Assembly: GCF_003491345.1 (NCBI RefSeq)
Contig: NZ_CP025512.1
Coordinates: 3,249,001-3,313,000, forward strand
Reading direction: 5' to 3'
DNA length: 64,000 nt
Origin: Neorhizobium sp. SOG26
Lineage (GTDB): Bacteria > Pseudomonadota > Alphaproteobacteria > Rhizobiales > Rhizobiaceae
The notes under the pieces are model-generated. The model was not told the DNA's origin, did no database searches, and saw nothing but the letters and a program-made list of their open reading frames with translations. Made by a program: the position numbers and the translations under genes. Positions 45,618 to 54,026 of this stretch are shown here, in pieces; within the stretch, counting starts at the first letter, position 1; the number at the start of each line of letters is the position of its first letter.

Positions 45618-47158
45618 GCAGCAATCCCAGCCATCATCAGGCCCAGCGCCTGCTCGTTTGCTTCACCCGATTGTTCGCCAACCACCTTGCCGGCAAACAT
45701 CACCAGGATGCGGTCGGACAGCGAGCGGATCTCGTCGAGCTCCACCGACACCAGGAGGACCGCCTTTCCGGCATCACGCATTTCGATGATCCGCTTGTGA
45801 ATGAATTCGATCGCGCCGATATCGACGCCGCGGGTCGGCTGGCCGATGATCAGCACATCCGGGTTACGTTCAATCTCGCGCGCCACCACGATCTTCTGCT
45901 GGTTGCCGCCGGAGAAGTTGGCGGTCTTCAGCCGCGGGTTCGGGGGGCGAATGTCGTATTTTTCAATCTGATCTTCCGCCTGCTTGCGGATCTCGTCGAG
46001 GTTGAGCATGGCGCCGCCGAAACGGCTCTCGCGATGATAACCGAGGATCGAGTTCTCGTATTCCTCGAACTTCAGCACGAGCCCCATATGGTGGCGGTCT
46101 TCGGGAATATGCGCGAGCCCCAGTTCGCGCAGCTCGGCAGGATCGGCGCCCGCCGTCGGCTTGCCGTCGAGCAGGATCTCGCCCGACGCCGGCTTGCGGA
46201 TGCCTGCGATTGCTTCCAGAAGCTCCGACTGGCCGTTGCCGGCAACGCCCGCGATGCCGACGATCTCACCGGCGCGAACGTCAAACGAGACGTCATCGAC
46301 CATGGTGACGCCGCGGCTGTCCTTGACCGTCAGGTTCTTCACCGACAGAAGCACCTTGCCGGGATTGGCATCGCCCTTTTCAACGCGCAGCAGGACGCGG
46401 CGGCCGACCATCAGCTCAGCAAGTTCCTCAACTGTCGTTTCCGTTGTCTTGCGCGTCGCAACGATCTCGCCGCGGCGCATCACCGACACCGTATCGGTAA
46501 TCGCCATGATCTCGCGCAGCTTGTGGGTGATGAGGATGATCGTCTTGCCTTGGTCGCGCAGGACCTTGAGCACCTTGAACAGGTGGTCCGCCTCGGCCGG
46601 CGTCAGCACGCCCGTCGGCTCGTCGAGGATCAGGATCTCGGCGCCGCGGTAGAGCGCTTTGAGGATTTCAACGCGCTGCTGGCGCCCGACCGGCAGTTCC
46701 TCGATCACCGCATCCGGATCGACATCGAGGCCGTAGTCATCTTCGAGCCGCTTCAGCTCCTTGCGGGCGCTCGAAACGCCCTGGCGCAGCAATTGCCCGC
46801 CTTCCGCGCCGAGCATGACATTCTCGAGCACGGTGAAATTTTCGACCAGCATGAAGTGCTGGTGGACCATGCCGATGCCCGCCGCAATCGCCGCCTGGCT
46901 GTCGCGGATCGTCACCGGCTTGCCGGAGATACGGATCTCGCCCTGGTCTGCCTGGTAGAAGCCGTAGAGGATCGACATCAGCGTCGACTTGCCTGCACCG
47001 TTTTCGCCGATGATCCCATGGATCGATCCCTTGGCGACGGTGAGGTTGATGTTCTTGTTGGCATGCACCGCGCCGAATTTCTTGTCGATGCCGACAAGCT
47101 CGATGGCGGGCTCATTCTTTGAGAGGTCCAGGCTCAAATGGGGTGCCTTTCCGGTCAT
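45614..47158 (-). CDS. nucleoside ABC transporter ATP-binding protein, duplicated (514 aa)
   Basis: Two ABC domains as in NupO/RbsA. The first has a full Walker A GENGAGKSTLMSILYG (about 50-65) and signature LPVGRQQRVEILKAL; the second has the degenerate Walker A GVAGNGQSELLEAI, normal for this subfamily, and signature FSGGNQQKIVVAREI. Walker B segments LILDEPTGVLTP and VLIIGQPTRGVDIGA. It lies 56 bases after the binding-protein gene, across an attenuator hairpin. Confidence 0.94.
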   Translation of the reverse strand: MTGKAPHLSLDLSKNEPAIELVGIDKKFGAVHANKNINLTVAKGSIHGIIGENGAGKSTLMSILYGFYQADQGEIRISGKPVTIRDSQAAIAAGIGMVHQHFMLVENFTVLENVMLGAEGGQLLRQGVSSARKELKRLEDDYGLDVDPDAVIEELPVGRQQRVEILKALYRGAEILILDEPTGVLTPAEADHLFKVLKVLRDQGKTIILITHKLREIMAITDTVSVMRRGEIVATRKTTETTVEELAELMVGRRVLLRVEKGDANPGKVLLSVKNLTVKDSRGVTMVDDVSFDVRAGEIVGIAGVAGNGQSELLEAIAGIRKPASGEILLDGKPTAGADPAELRELGLAHIPEDRHHMGLVLKFEEYENSILGYHRESRFGGAMLNLDEIRKQAEDQIEKYDIRPPNPRLKTANFSGGNQQKIVVAREIERNPDVLIIGQPTRGVDIGAIEFIHKRIIEMRDAGKAVLLVSVELDEIRSLSDRILVMFAGKVVGEQSGEANEQALGLMMAGIAA

Positions 47159-47160
47159 AT

Positions 47161-47201
47161 GAAAAAAGGGCGCATGGCGAACCGCGCCGCCATACGCCCT
47201 T
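47161..47201 (-). terminator. attenuator hairpin between binding-protein and ATPase genes
   Basis: On the minus strand AAGGGCGTATGGCG (47201-47188) pairs with CGCCATGCGCCCTT (47179-47166), followed by TTTTTT. It would let the binding protein be made in excess over the membrane parts. Confidence 0.8.
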
Positions 47202-47214
47202 CAATCGAAATGCC

Positions 47215-48207
47215 TCACATCGGGCAGGAACTGTCCGTCGTGTAGTCGTGTACCTTCACGGTACCGGCAATGATGTCGGCCTTTGCCTTGTCGACCGCTG
47301 CCTGCATTTCCGGGGTGATCAGCGACTTGTTGTTTTCGTCGATCGCTGCCGAAACACCGTCTTCCTTGACGCCGAGCGACTGGATGCCGCCGGTGAACTT
47401 GTCGTCCTTCACGTCGAGATACGCGTTGTAGACGGCCAGATCGACGCGCTTGACCATCGAGGTCAGCACCGAGCCCGGATGCAGGTGGTTCTGGTTGGAG
47501 TCGACGCCGATCGAAAGCTTCTTGTTGTCGGCTGCGGTCTGCAGCACACCAAGACCAGTCGCGCCGGCTGCTGCGTAGATCACGTCCGCGCCCTGGTCGA
47601 TCTGGTTCTTCGTCAGTTCGCCACCGCGGACCGGATCGTTCCAGGCCGCACCGGTCGTGCCGGTCATGTTCTGGAAGACCTGTGCGTCAGACTTCGCCGC
47701 CTTGACGCCCTGGACGTAGCCGCAGCCGAACTTGCGGATCAGCGGAATGTCCATGCCGCCGATGAAGCCGACCTTGCCGGTCTTGGAGGCCATGCCGGCC
47801 AGTACGCCAACGAGGTAGGAGCCTTCCTCTTCCTTGTAAAGGACGGAGCGCACGTTCGGCAGGTCGACAACGGAGTCAACGATCACGAACTTCGTGTCCG
47901 GATATTCCTTGGCGACCTTTTCCATGGCCGAGGTCCAGGCGAAGGAAACGGCGACGACCGGGTTGTAGCCACGGCTTGCGAAGTTGCGGATGGCCTGTTC
48001 GCCCTGCGTATCGTCCTTCGGCTCGAAATCGCGGTATTCGGTACCGGTTTCCGCCTTGAACCGTTCAGCGCCGGCAGCGGCAGCTTCGTTGAAGGATTTG
48101 TCGAATTTGCCGCCGGTACCATAAACGAGCGCCGGCTTGACCTCAGCCGCCAAGGCGGTTGCCGACATGGCGCTCAAGGCGATGAGGCTCAAAAGGGTTT
48201 TCTTCAT
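47215..48207 (-). CDS. BMP-family nucleoside-binding protein (330 aa)
   Basis: Periplasmic binding protein of the basic membrane protein (Med/BmpA) family with a 20-residue signal peptide (MKKTLLSLIALSAMSATALA). Family motifs: YGTGGKFDKSFNEAAAAG (about 29-46), GFIGGMDIPLIRKFGCGYVQG (quoted in part: GGMDIPLIRKFGCGY) and DVIYAAAGATGLGVLQ. It is the first gene of the eight-gene salvage operon. No lipobox is visible, unlike Gram-positive members. Confidence 0.93.
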   Translation of the reverse strand: MKKTLLSLIALSAMSATALAAEVKPALVYGTGGKFDKSFNEAAAAGAERFKAETGTEYRDFEPKDDTQGEQAIRNFASRGYNPVVAVSFAWTSAMEKVAKEYPDTKFVIVDSVVDLPNVRSVLYKEEEGSYLVGVLAGMASKTGKVGFIGGMDIPLIRKFGCGYVQGVKAAKSDAQVFQNMTGTTGAAWNDPVRGGELTKNQIDQGADVIYAAAGATGLGVLQTAADNKKLSIGVDSNQNHLHPGSVLTSMVKRVDLAVYNAYLDVKDDKFTGGIQSLGVKEDGVSAAIDENNKSLITPEMQAAVDKAKADIIAGTVKVHDYTTDSSCPM

Positions 48208-48448
48208 TGTTCAGCCCTGTTTTTAGCTGTTAGGTCCTCCCGCAAGACCCGCTCCCCGGGAAATTCTGCGGCAACCTGCCCTTGTGGAAAAAAAGGGTTT
48301 GGCTCCGGGCACTCTTGCATGGGTCCGGGAAAAATTCACCAGATTTTTTTGTCCAGTTGGTACAAAAGCGGGCCGTGCTTAAAACTTCCACAGCCTGCCC
48401 GTGCAAGCTTTCCGCAGAGGCGGCGCGCAACCGTGAAAGCGACGTGCG

Positions 48449-48775
48449 TCAGGCGGAAAAGCGCCCTGCAAAGCGCGGCTTGCGATAGCCGGCCATCCAG
48501 AAGAGCAGGGCGAGCCCCAGGAAGATCGCAAAGGCAGGTTGCGCCAGCGCCGGGCCGATCACCGGCCGCCACAGGCCTTCGCTGACATAGGTTTCCGCGT
48601 AGATCTCCGCGAGCGTCAGGCTTTCGGGGTCGAGGTTGAGCCACATGTTGCCGAGACTGGTCAGCACCACGCCGGAGGCGGAGACGGACTGGATGGAGTC
48701 AAGAACGCCTGCCACAATGGCCGCCAGCAGGGCCAGAGCGCTGATGAAGCGAAACAGAAACTGAAGAGGCCTCAT
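48449..48775 (-). CDS. small inner-membrane hypothetical protein (108 aa)
   Basis: Two membrane segments, FLFRFISALALLAAIVAGVL near residues 5-25 and PAFAIFLGLALLFWMAGYR near 80-100, separated by a periplasmic loop of about 50 residues (SVSASGVVLTSLGNMWLNLD). C-terminus basic. No family name recognised. ATG 48775 (MRPLQFLFRF) is chosen because upstream codons run through the tRNA-Ser region; no clear ribosome binding site is seen. Confidence 0.65.
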   Translation of the reverse strand: MRPLQFLFRFISALALLAAIVAGVLDSIQSVSASGVVLTSLGNMWLNLDPESLTLAEIYAETYVSEGLWRPVIGPALAQPAFAIFLGLALLFWMAGYRKPRFAGRFSA

Positions 48776-48982
48776 CCGAAACAACCCGACATCTTTGGCC
48801 GGTCTGCACCTGCAGCCGGTCCCTGAGAGATAGCCTTCGTCGCCGTGCTTGACAACGCTTGGGCCATGTTCCCGAAGGACCTGACAAAAAAGCTTTAGAT
48901 TTCGGTTGATCCTTGGGAATTGATCGGTATATATCGCGGCCGTTCCAACGTTTTGCTTCGCGAGCGACGCAAGACATCGATA

Positions 48983-49072
48983 GGACAGGTGGCCGAGTGG
49001 TTTAAGGCGCACGCCTGGAACGCGTGTGTACGTGAAAGCGTACCGTGGGTTCGAATCCCACCTTGTCCGCCA
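48983..49072 (+). tRNA. tRNA-Ser(GGA)
   Basis: Full cloverleaf of a long-variable-arm tRNA, 90 bases with encoded CCA. Acceptor arm GGACAGG pairs with CTTGTCC (one G-U). The anticodon stem CACGC/GCGTG encloses CTGGAAC with anticodon GGA at 49017-49019. The variable arm (about GTGTACGTGAAAGCGTAC) and T-loop GGTTCGAATCC are intact. Confidence 0.97.
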
Positions 49073-49116
49073 TCTCTTTCCCTAAACCGCCATCCCTTTG
49101 CTCACCGGCTCTGCGG

Positions 49117-49950
49117 TCAGTTCGTGCTGGTCGACTTCGGCTTGCCATCCTTGTCGGCGAGCTTCGCCCAGGAGTTCTGCTGCGACAGCATGGAGCGCAG
49201 GTAGGTCACGTTGGCGTCCGCCTGCTGCTGCGAGAGTTCACGTCGGGCGATCTCTTCCGCTTCTGAAAAACGGCCCTGGAGGCCGACAACGAGCGCCAGG
49301 TTCTGGCGCACGCGGCTGTCGGCGCCCGGCTGGCTTGCGGCGGTGCGCATGTAGGTTTCCGCGGTCTTCAGGTCGCCTGAGAGGACGTAGGACATGCCGA
49401 GGTTGGAGGTGACGCTTGGCTCGTTCGGCTGGGCATCGAGCGCCATCCGGTATTTCTGCCGCGCTTCGGCCGAGCGGCCGAGCTGATCGAGGACCGCACC
49501 TTCTGCGGAATAGAGGCGCCAGTCCGGATGGTCGGGCGTCTGTGCCCGGTTGATCGTCGCCAGCGCCTGTTCCAGCTGCCCGGCGGCGGCCTGGGCCTTG
49601 CCGTAGGCGGCGAGCACTTCGCGGTCGGCCGGATGGGCGATCGCCACCTGCTGCATCACCGCGAGCGCCTGGGCGTTCTTGCCCGTCATGCCCAACACAT
49701 TGGCATATTGCAGGCCGATCGCCTTGTTCTTCGGGTCCTTCGCATAAGCCGCGCCGATCGAGCGTTCGGTATTGGCAAGCTCGGTCGCGTTCATCGACTG
49801 CAGCGAGGCGGTCGACACCTTCGGGATGGAGCCGGTGGTGATCGAGTCATGCTTGGTGCTGGCGCAGCCGGTGATCGCGGCGGCAAGCAGAAGCGCCGCG
49901 GTGCGAGCGGCAAAGGACGTGCTGGATAGGTAAGCGGCTGCAGCGGTCAT
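49117..49950 (-). CDS. tadD: TadD-like TPR lipoprotein (277 aa)
   Basis: Tetratricopeptide-repeat protein with a lipobox (AAAITGCAST, Cys near residue 31) after a hydrophobic signal. Repeats cover about residues 80-240 (NEPSVTSNLGMSYVLSGDLKTAETY is a clear unit; quoted in part: NLGMSYVLSGDLKTAE). The family name follows TadD of Tad pili, needed for secretin or outer-membrane assembly. It lies about 14 kb from the main cpa locus. A CtrA-like sequence lies about 85 bases upstream. ATG 49950 avoids a longer ORF of odd composition. Confidence 0.85.
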   Translation of the reverse strand: MTAAAAYLSSTSFAARTAALLLAAAITGCASTKHDSITTGSIPKVSTASLQSMNATELANTERSIGAAYAKDPKNKAIGLQYANVLGMTGKNAQALAVMQQVAIAHPADREVLAAYGKAQAAAGQLEQALATINRAQTPDHPDWRLYSAEGAVLDQLGRSAEARQKYRMALDAQPNEPSVTSNLGMSYVLSGDLKTAETYMRTAASQPGADSRVRQNLALVVGLQGRFSEAEEIARRELSQQQADANVTYLRSMLSQQNSWAKLADKDGKPKSTSTN

Positions 49951-50032
49951 GACTTTGGTCTCGTTGGTCGAGCGTTCTCCTGCAGTGTGGCAGGCATTAA
50001 CGGATTTCCACTGCAACAATAAACTGTTAACC

Positions 50033-50047
50033 CTAACAGACCGTTAA
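50033..50047 (-). promoter_or_regulatory. degenerate CtrA-like site upstream of tadD
   Basis: On the minus strand TTAA (50047-50044), seven bases, then TTAG (50036-50033): one mismatch to TTAA-N7-TTAA. A separate GTTAAC follows at 50026-50031. Suggestive only. Confidence 0.35.
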
Positions 50048-50084
50048 GACGAATGATTCCAGTCGCTTCCAGGGCAGCCTCACC

Positions 50085-51479
50085 ATGACCACCTTCCAGT
50101 ATACCGATCGTCCTTCTCCCTTCAGTGCGGCAGGCGCTGCGGCGAAGATTGTTTATGCCGTGACCCCGGCTGAGATCGAGCAGGGGGCGCTGGATGCGCG
50201 GGCGCTGGCCTGGGCGAAGTCCGCGGCCTTCACGGGCGAGGCGGGCGCCTTTCTGCTGGTGCCGGGCGAGGGGGGCGAGATCGGCTGCGCACTGTTCGGC
50301 CTCGGGGCCAACCCGAGCGAAGCCCCCTTCATCGGCGGCAAGCTTTCCAAGCTCCTGCCCGCCGGCGACTGGCAGGTTCAGACCGGTGCGCTGACGCCGG
50401 AACAGGCAGCCCTCGGCTTTGGCCTCGGCTCCTATGGGTTCAGCCGCTACAAGTCCGACAAGCGCAAGGATGTGCGCCTTTCGATCGCGGGTGGGGCCGA
50501 TGCGGCCGATATCGAGCGGCAGCTCGCCGGAGTCTTTTTGGCGCGCGACCTCGTCAACACGCCAACCAACGAGATGGGACCGGCGGAGCTGGAGGCGGCC
50601 TTCCGGGCGCTTGGCGAGCATTATGGTGCAACTGTCACCGCGATCGTCGGCGACGACCTCATCAAGGAGAACTTCCCGCTCGTGCATACCGTCGGGCGCG
50701 CCAGCGTTTCAGCACCGCGGTTGCTGGAGATGCGCTGGGGCCAGAAGGGCGATCCGCGGATCACGCTGGTCGGCAAGGGCGTCTGCTTCGACACCGGCGG
50801 CCTCGACATCAAGGGCGCCGCGAACATGGCGCTGATGAAGAAGGACATGGGCGGCTCGGCCAATGTCATGGGCCTTGCGCTGATGATCATGGACGCCGGG
50901 CTGAAGGTCGACCTGCAGGTGATCGTGCCGGCGGTGGAGAACTCGATCTCCGGCAATGCCTTCCGCCCGGGCGATATCTACAAGAGCCGCAAGGGGCTGA
51001 CGGTCCAGATCGACAATACCGATGCCGAAGGTCGGCTCATCCTCGCCGATGCTCTGGCTTATGCGGATGAAAACCCGCCGGAGCTGTTGGTCGACATGGC
51101 GACGCTGACGGGTGCGGCGCGCGTCGCGCTTGGTGCCGAGCTCGCTCCTTATTTCACCGATGACGAAAAGCTCTCCTCCAGGCTGGCGGAAGCCGCAAAG
51201 GCTGAAACCGACCCGATGTGGCGCCTGCCCTTGTGGATGGGCTACGACAAGGACATCCGCGCCCGCGCCGCAGACCTGACCAATTCGCCATCCGGCGGCA
51301 TGGCCGGCGCGATCACGGCCGCGCTGTTCCTGAAGCGCTTCGTCACCGCCACCGAGAGGTGGGTGCATTTCGACATCTATGCCTGGGTGACGGCCGACAA
51401 GCCGCATGCGCCAGTCGGCGGGGAGGCCTTTGCAATCCGGGCGCTCTACAAGGTGATCCGCGACATGGCGGCGAAATAG
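50085..51479 (+). CDS. leucyl aminopeptidase, M17 family (464 aa)
   Basis: Cytoplasmic dizinc aminopeptidase of the PepA/PepB type. The metal and catalytic residues are in VGKGVCFDTGGLDIKGAANM (about 228-247: Lys, Asp) and IDNTDAEGRLILADAL (about 307-322: Asp, Glu, Arg). The N-terminal domain is that of the shorter M17 enzymes. It heads an operon with a MarR-type regulator and an NlpC/P60 hydrolase on the plus strand. Confidence 0.95.
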   Translation: MTTFQYTDRPSPFSAAGAAAKIVYAVTPAEIEQGALDARALAWAKSAAFTGEAGAFLLVPGEGGEIGCALFGLGANPSEAPFIGGKLSKLLPAGDWQVQTGALTPEQAALGFGLGSYGFSRYKSDKRKDVRLSIAGGADAADIERQLAGVFLARDLVNTPTNEMGPAELEAAFRALGEHYGATVTAIVGDDLIKENFPLVHTVGRASVSAPRLLEMRWGQKGDPRITLVGKGVCFDTGGLDIKGAANMALMKKDMGGSANVMGLALMIMDAGLKVDLQVIVPAVENSISGNAFRPGDIYKSRKGLTVQIDNTDAEGRLILADALAYADENPPELLVDMATLTGAARVALGAELAPYFTDDEKLSSRLAEAAKAETDPMWRLPLWMGYDKDIRARAADLTNSPSGGMAGAITAALFLKRFVTATERWVHFDIYAWVTADKPHAPVGGEAFAIRALYKVIRDMAAK

Positions 51480-51550
51480 GCGGGGCCACCGCAACAGACC
51501 GGTAACGACCTTGCGCTTAAAATCCGCCGGATTTGGCAAAGAGGATCGCC

Positions 51551-51907
51551 ATGCCGGTGGAACTCACCGCGACGCAAGCACTGGGGCTCTGGCACCGCGT
51601 TTCGCTCCAGCAGGTGCGGCATGACGGGCGCGATCTCACGTTGCGCCAGATGTCGGTCCTGCTGCATATCTACCTCGTGCCACCGCCGCACACGGTGCGG
51701 GGGCTTGCGGCAACGCTTGGCGTGACGAAGCCGGTGATCACCCGGGCGCTCGACACGATGGGCGACATGGGCCTGGTGGACCGCGAGCGGGACGAGCGCG
51801 ACCGCCGCAACGTGGTGATCAAGCGCACCGTTGCCGGTGCCTTGTTTCTCGAAAAACTGGGCGACCTCATCATCAGCGAGGCCCGCCGCTCTGGACAGGG
51901 ATCATGA
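51551..51907 (+). CDS. MarR-family transcriptional regulator (118 aa)
   Basis: Short winged-helix regulator: helix-turn-helix TVRGLAATLGVTKPVITRALDTM (quoted in part: GLAATLGVTKPVITRAL), wing MGLVDRERDERDRRNVVIK. It lacks the long first helix of typical MarR proteins. ATG 51551 (MPVELTATQALG) has AGAGGA upstream. Its end overlaps the next gene by ATGA (51904-51907), so it is translationally coupled to the NlpC/P60 gene. Confidence 0.85.
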   Translation: MPVELTATQALGLWHRVSLQQVRHDGRDLTLRQMSVLLHIYLVPPPHTVRGLAATLGVTKPVITRALDTMGDMGLVDRERDERDRRNVVIKRTVAGALFLEKLGDLIISEARRSGQGS

Positions 51908-52767
51908 CCGACACGACCGACAAGCCCCTCGACCGCCGCCTGCACGCCTTCCGCCCGGATCTCGCGGACATGGCGCTGGAGGGCCGGGTCGAGGCGAAGC
52001 GCTTTGTCGAGGGCAAGTCGGCGCGGATCGCGGTTCCGGTGGCGCAGCTTCGGCCGGTGCCGGATCTTGCCCGCGGCATCGATACCGAATTGCTGTTGGG
52101 CGAAACGGTCCGCGTCTTCGACCGCGCCGATGGCTTTGCCTGGGTGCAGGCCCATGCCGATGGTTATGTCGGCTACCTGCCGGAAGCAGCTCTTGCCGAG
52201 GGCGGGGAGCCGACCCACTGGATCGCCGTGCCGCGCACCTTCATCTATCCGCAGCCGGAATTGCGAACATTCCCGACGGCGGCGCTGTCGATGGGCAGCC
52301 GAGTCACGGTAACGGGCGAAACGGAAGTCCGCGGCACGCGCTACGCCCTTCTGTCGACCGGCGGTGCCGTCATTGCCCGGCACTGCCTGCCGGTCGGCGA
52401 GGCGCTCGGCGATGACTATGTCGCGGTGGCTGAACGTTTTCTCGAAACGCCCTATCTCTGGGGCGGCCGCTCCGGTTTCGGCATCGATTGCTCGGCGCTG
52501 GTGCAGCTGTCGCTGATGATGGTCGGCAAGTTTGCACCGCGCGACACCGACATGCAGACGACGATCGGTACGCCGATCAGCCGCGAGGAACTTCGCCGCG
52601 GCGACCTCGTTTTCTGGAAAGGGCATGTCGGTGTGATGGAAGACGAGGAAGTGCTTCTGCATGCCAATGGCCACACGATGAGCGTGGCGCGGGAAAACTT
52701 CGAGGCGGCCGTGAAGCGCATCGGCTGGCTCTATGATCAGCCGACGGGGTATCGCCGCATCGCCTGA
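51904..52767 (+). CDS. NlpC/P60 family cell-wall hydrolase with SH3 domains (287 aa)
   Basis: Predicted gamma-D-glutamyl-meso-DAP peptidase. Two bacterial SH3-like domains (about 30-150) precede the catalytic domain with Cys in GFGIDCSALVQLSL (near residue 197), His in WKGHVGVMEDEE and a third polar His in LLHANGHTMSV. No signal peptide is seen, so it may act on recycled cytoplasmic muropeptides. The pairing with a leucyl aminopeptidase gene fits peptide recycling. Confidence 0.9.
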   Translation: MTDTTDKPLDRRLHAFRPDLADMALEGRVEAKRFVEGKSARIAVPVAQLRPVPDLARGIDTELLLGETVRVFDRADGFAWVQAHADGYVGYLPEAALAEGGEPTHWIAVPRTFIYPQPELRTFPTAALSMGSRVTVTGETEVRGTRYALLSTGGAVIARHCLPVGEALGDDYVAVAERFLETPYLWGGRSGFGIDCSALVQLSLMMVGKFAPRDTDMQTTIGTPISREELRRGDLVFWKGHVGVMEDEEVLLHANGHTMSVARENFEAAVKRIGWLYDQPTGYRRIA

Positions 52768-52867
52768 GCCGATCACGCAAAGTTTGATTCGTGGCCATAG
52801 CACCGCCTGCCCGCAGCCCATATCTTTGAATCCATCCCCTGCGTCGGGTGGAACAGGAGCAAGGTGA

Positions 52868-53251
52868 ATGCTGAAAGGTGCATGGATATTGCCGGCCGTG
52901 ATGGTGGTGGCGCTGATCCTCGCGGCGCTTGTTCCGGGGCATCTGTTTGCCGCCGACCGCGGAACCGTCGACTGGGCGCGCCCGACACCCGCTGCAAATC
53001 CGGCGCCGGCGTTCAAGGACCTGCCGGGCGTCGTGCCGGAAGAACAGCGGGTCGCGAAGGACAGCTACGACTGCACCAGCGACATCGAGGATGTGTATAT
53101 CGCCCGTGGACGCTATGACATCCTCTATGGCGATACGCTGCCGCGACGCGTTTATCGCTGCAAGACGCCGAGCGGCGTGACCTATACCGGCACGCGCCTG
53201 CCGAACACCCATTGGGTGCCGGGACTGAACCCGCATCACCTGCCGAAGTGA
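52868..53251 (+). CDS. secreted hypothetical protein (127 aa)
   Basis: Signal peptide or anchor (about 1-28, VMVVALILAALVPGHLFAAD), then about 100 residues with two cysteines (SYDCTSDIED and YRCKTPSGVTYTG) that may form a disulfide. The C-terminus is rich in His and Pro. No family recognised. AGGAGCAAGGTGA precedes the ATG. It is followed by the structured intergenic region. Confidence 0.68.
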   Translation: MLKGAWILPAVMVVALILAALVPGHLFAADRGTVDWARPTPAANPAPAFKDLPGVVPEEQRVAKDSYDCTSDIEDVYIARGRYDILYGDTLPRRVYRCKTPSGVTYTGTRLPNTHWVPGLNPHHLPK

Positions 53252-53264
53252 GGGTCGGACAGAC

Positions 53265-53393
53265 TCCTCCCTTGGTGATCCCCGGATTTTCAAAGAACCC
53301 TGGATGAGACCAGGTATCGGACGGGGCGCTGAAAGCTGCCTCGTAGTTTAATGTATAAGTGACACCTCTCAGCGCCCCGTTCGGCGGTTTTTG
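53265..53393 (+). ncRNA. candidate structured RNA with a 12-bp palindrome and T-tail
   Basis: Starts with a CTCCTCCC segment near 53270, a small CCTGG/CCAGG hairpin (about 53309-53324) and a long hairpin pairing 53321-53332 with 53369-53380 around an AT-rich 36-base loop, ending in GGTTTTTG. It could be a 3'-UTR-derived or free sRNA, a terminator, or a miniature element. Promoter not seen. Confidence 0.35.
53321..53380. repeat. 60-bp element bounded by 12-bp inverted repeats and TCGG direct repeats
   Basis: ACGGGGCGCTGA (53321-53332) is the exact reverse complement of TCAGCGCCCCGT (53369-53380). TCGG flanks both sides (53317-53320 and 53381-53384), as expected for a target-site duplication, though four matching bases can be chance. 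Confidence 0.45.
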
Positions 53394-53828
53394 CTCGCGA
53401 CTTGGGTTCCTCTGCGGTGGCCTGATCCGGACGGCTTTTGCCGCCGGCTCCGATCCTGGATCGACGGACGTAAAGGTCCGGCGAAACCATCCAGATCGGC
53501 CACCATGTGTGCCGCACAGGCACGTCCGGCGCGCTCTTTCGGGCCTCAGGAGATGACAGGCCGGTCCGTTGCCTGCCGTCTCCCCCCGTCTCGCCGGAGG
53601 GGAACCATTTTCCGCGAACCCCGAAGGTGAAGGTTCACGTCGTCCCTTCAACTCCGGCGCCGGCCCCGCATGGCTGGCACGCCTGCCAGCGTATCCGATG
53701 CGGAACGGGCCCATTGTAGGAGCGAGACTTTGGGGCGTGGAAAAACGAGCGTGGTTTTTCGGTCAAGTGGTTGATGTTGCTGGAGGTGGGGTAGGAGATT
53801 TTCCACGGGGTGTGGAATGGGTGCCGCA

Positions 53829-54023
53829 TCCCCTCACCAACAAAATCTACGACTTAGCTGAAGCTAAGATCGTGATTTTGTAACCTCTCCCCGCCCGCGG
53901 GAAGAGGGAGAAGCGTCGCGCGTGCCGCATCGGCTCCTCTCCCCCTTGTGGGAGAGGAAGAAAAATCGGCAGCCTGGGCCGAAGGCTAGATGCAAGGTTC
54001 AGGTGAGGGGATACAGGAGGCGC
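53829..54023. repeat. Rhizobium-type intergenic repeat cluster
   Basis: CCCCTCACC (about 53829) opens an imperfect palindrome with ACAAAATC (53841-53848) and GATTTTGT (53873-53880) and a central CTTAGCT-AAGCTAAG core. It is followed by CCTCTCCCCGCCCGCGGGAAG, then CTCCTCTCCCCCTTGTGGGAGAGGA and AGGTGAGGGG. Blocks of this style recur between genes in rhizobial genomes; the copy here is complete enough to recognise but its family name is not certain. Confidence 0.65.
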
Positions 54024-54026
54024 CCC

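Larger units (their letters stand above)
53252..54026. other. repeat-rich intergenic region without a supported gene
   Basis: This 775-base gap holds a palindromic element (53321-53380), a Rhizobium-type repeat cluster (53829-54023) and, between them, 450 bases in which I see only out-of-frame open stretches with no ribosome binding site, biased composition or recognisable motif. Possibly decayed sequence. Confidence 0.5.

Noticed and set aside
48208..48448. Possible purine riboswitch before the nucleoside-binding protein gene
   Set aside because: The leader shows no conserved purine-aptamer core and only weak local hairpins.
48983..49072. tRNA-Ser as an integration site of a mobile element
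   Set aside because: No integrase, no direct repeat of the tRNA 3' end and no compositional change nearby.
48920..49204. Plus-strand ORF running through tRNA-Ser
   Set aside because: The open frame includes the whole tRNA sequence (giving the familiar [13 protein letters not shown] artefact); not a protein gene.
53013..53714. Minus-strand ORF across the intergenic gap
   Set aside because: Overlaps the secreted hypothetical gene in antisense and crosses the palindrome; no start site or domain.
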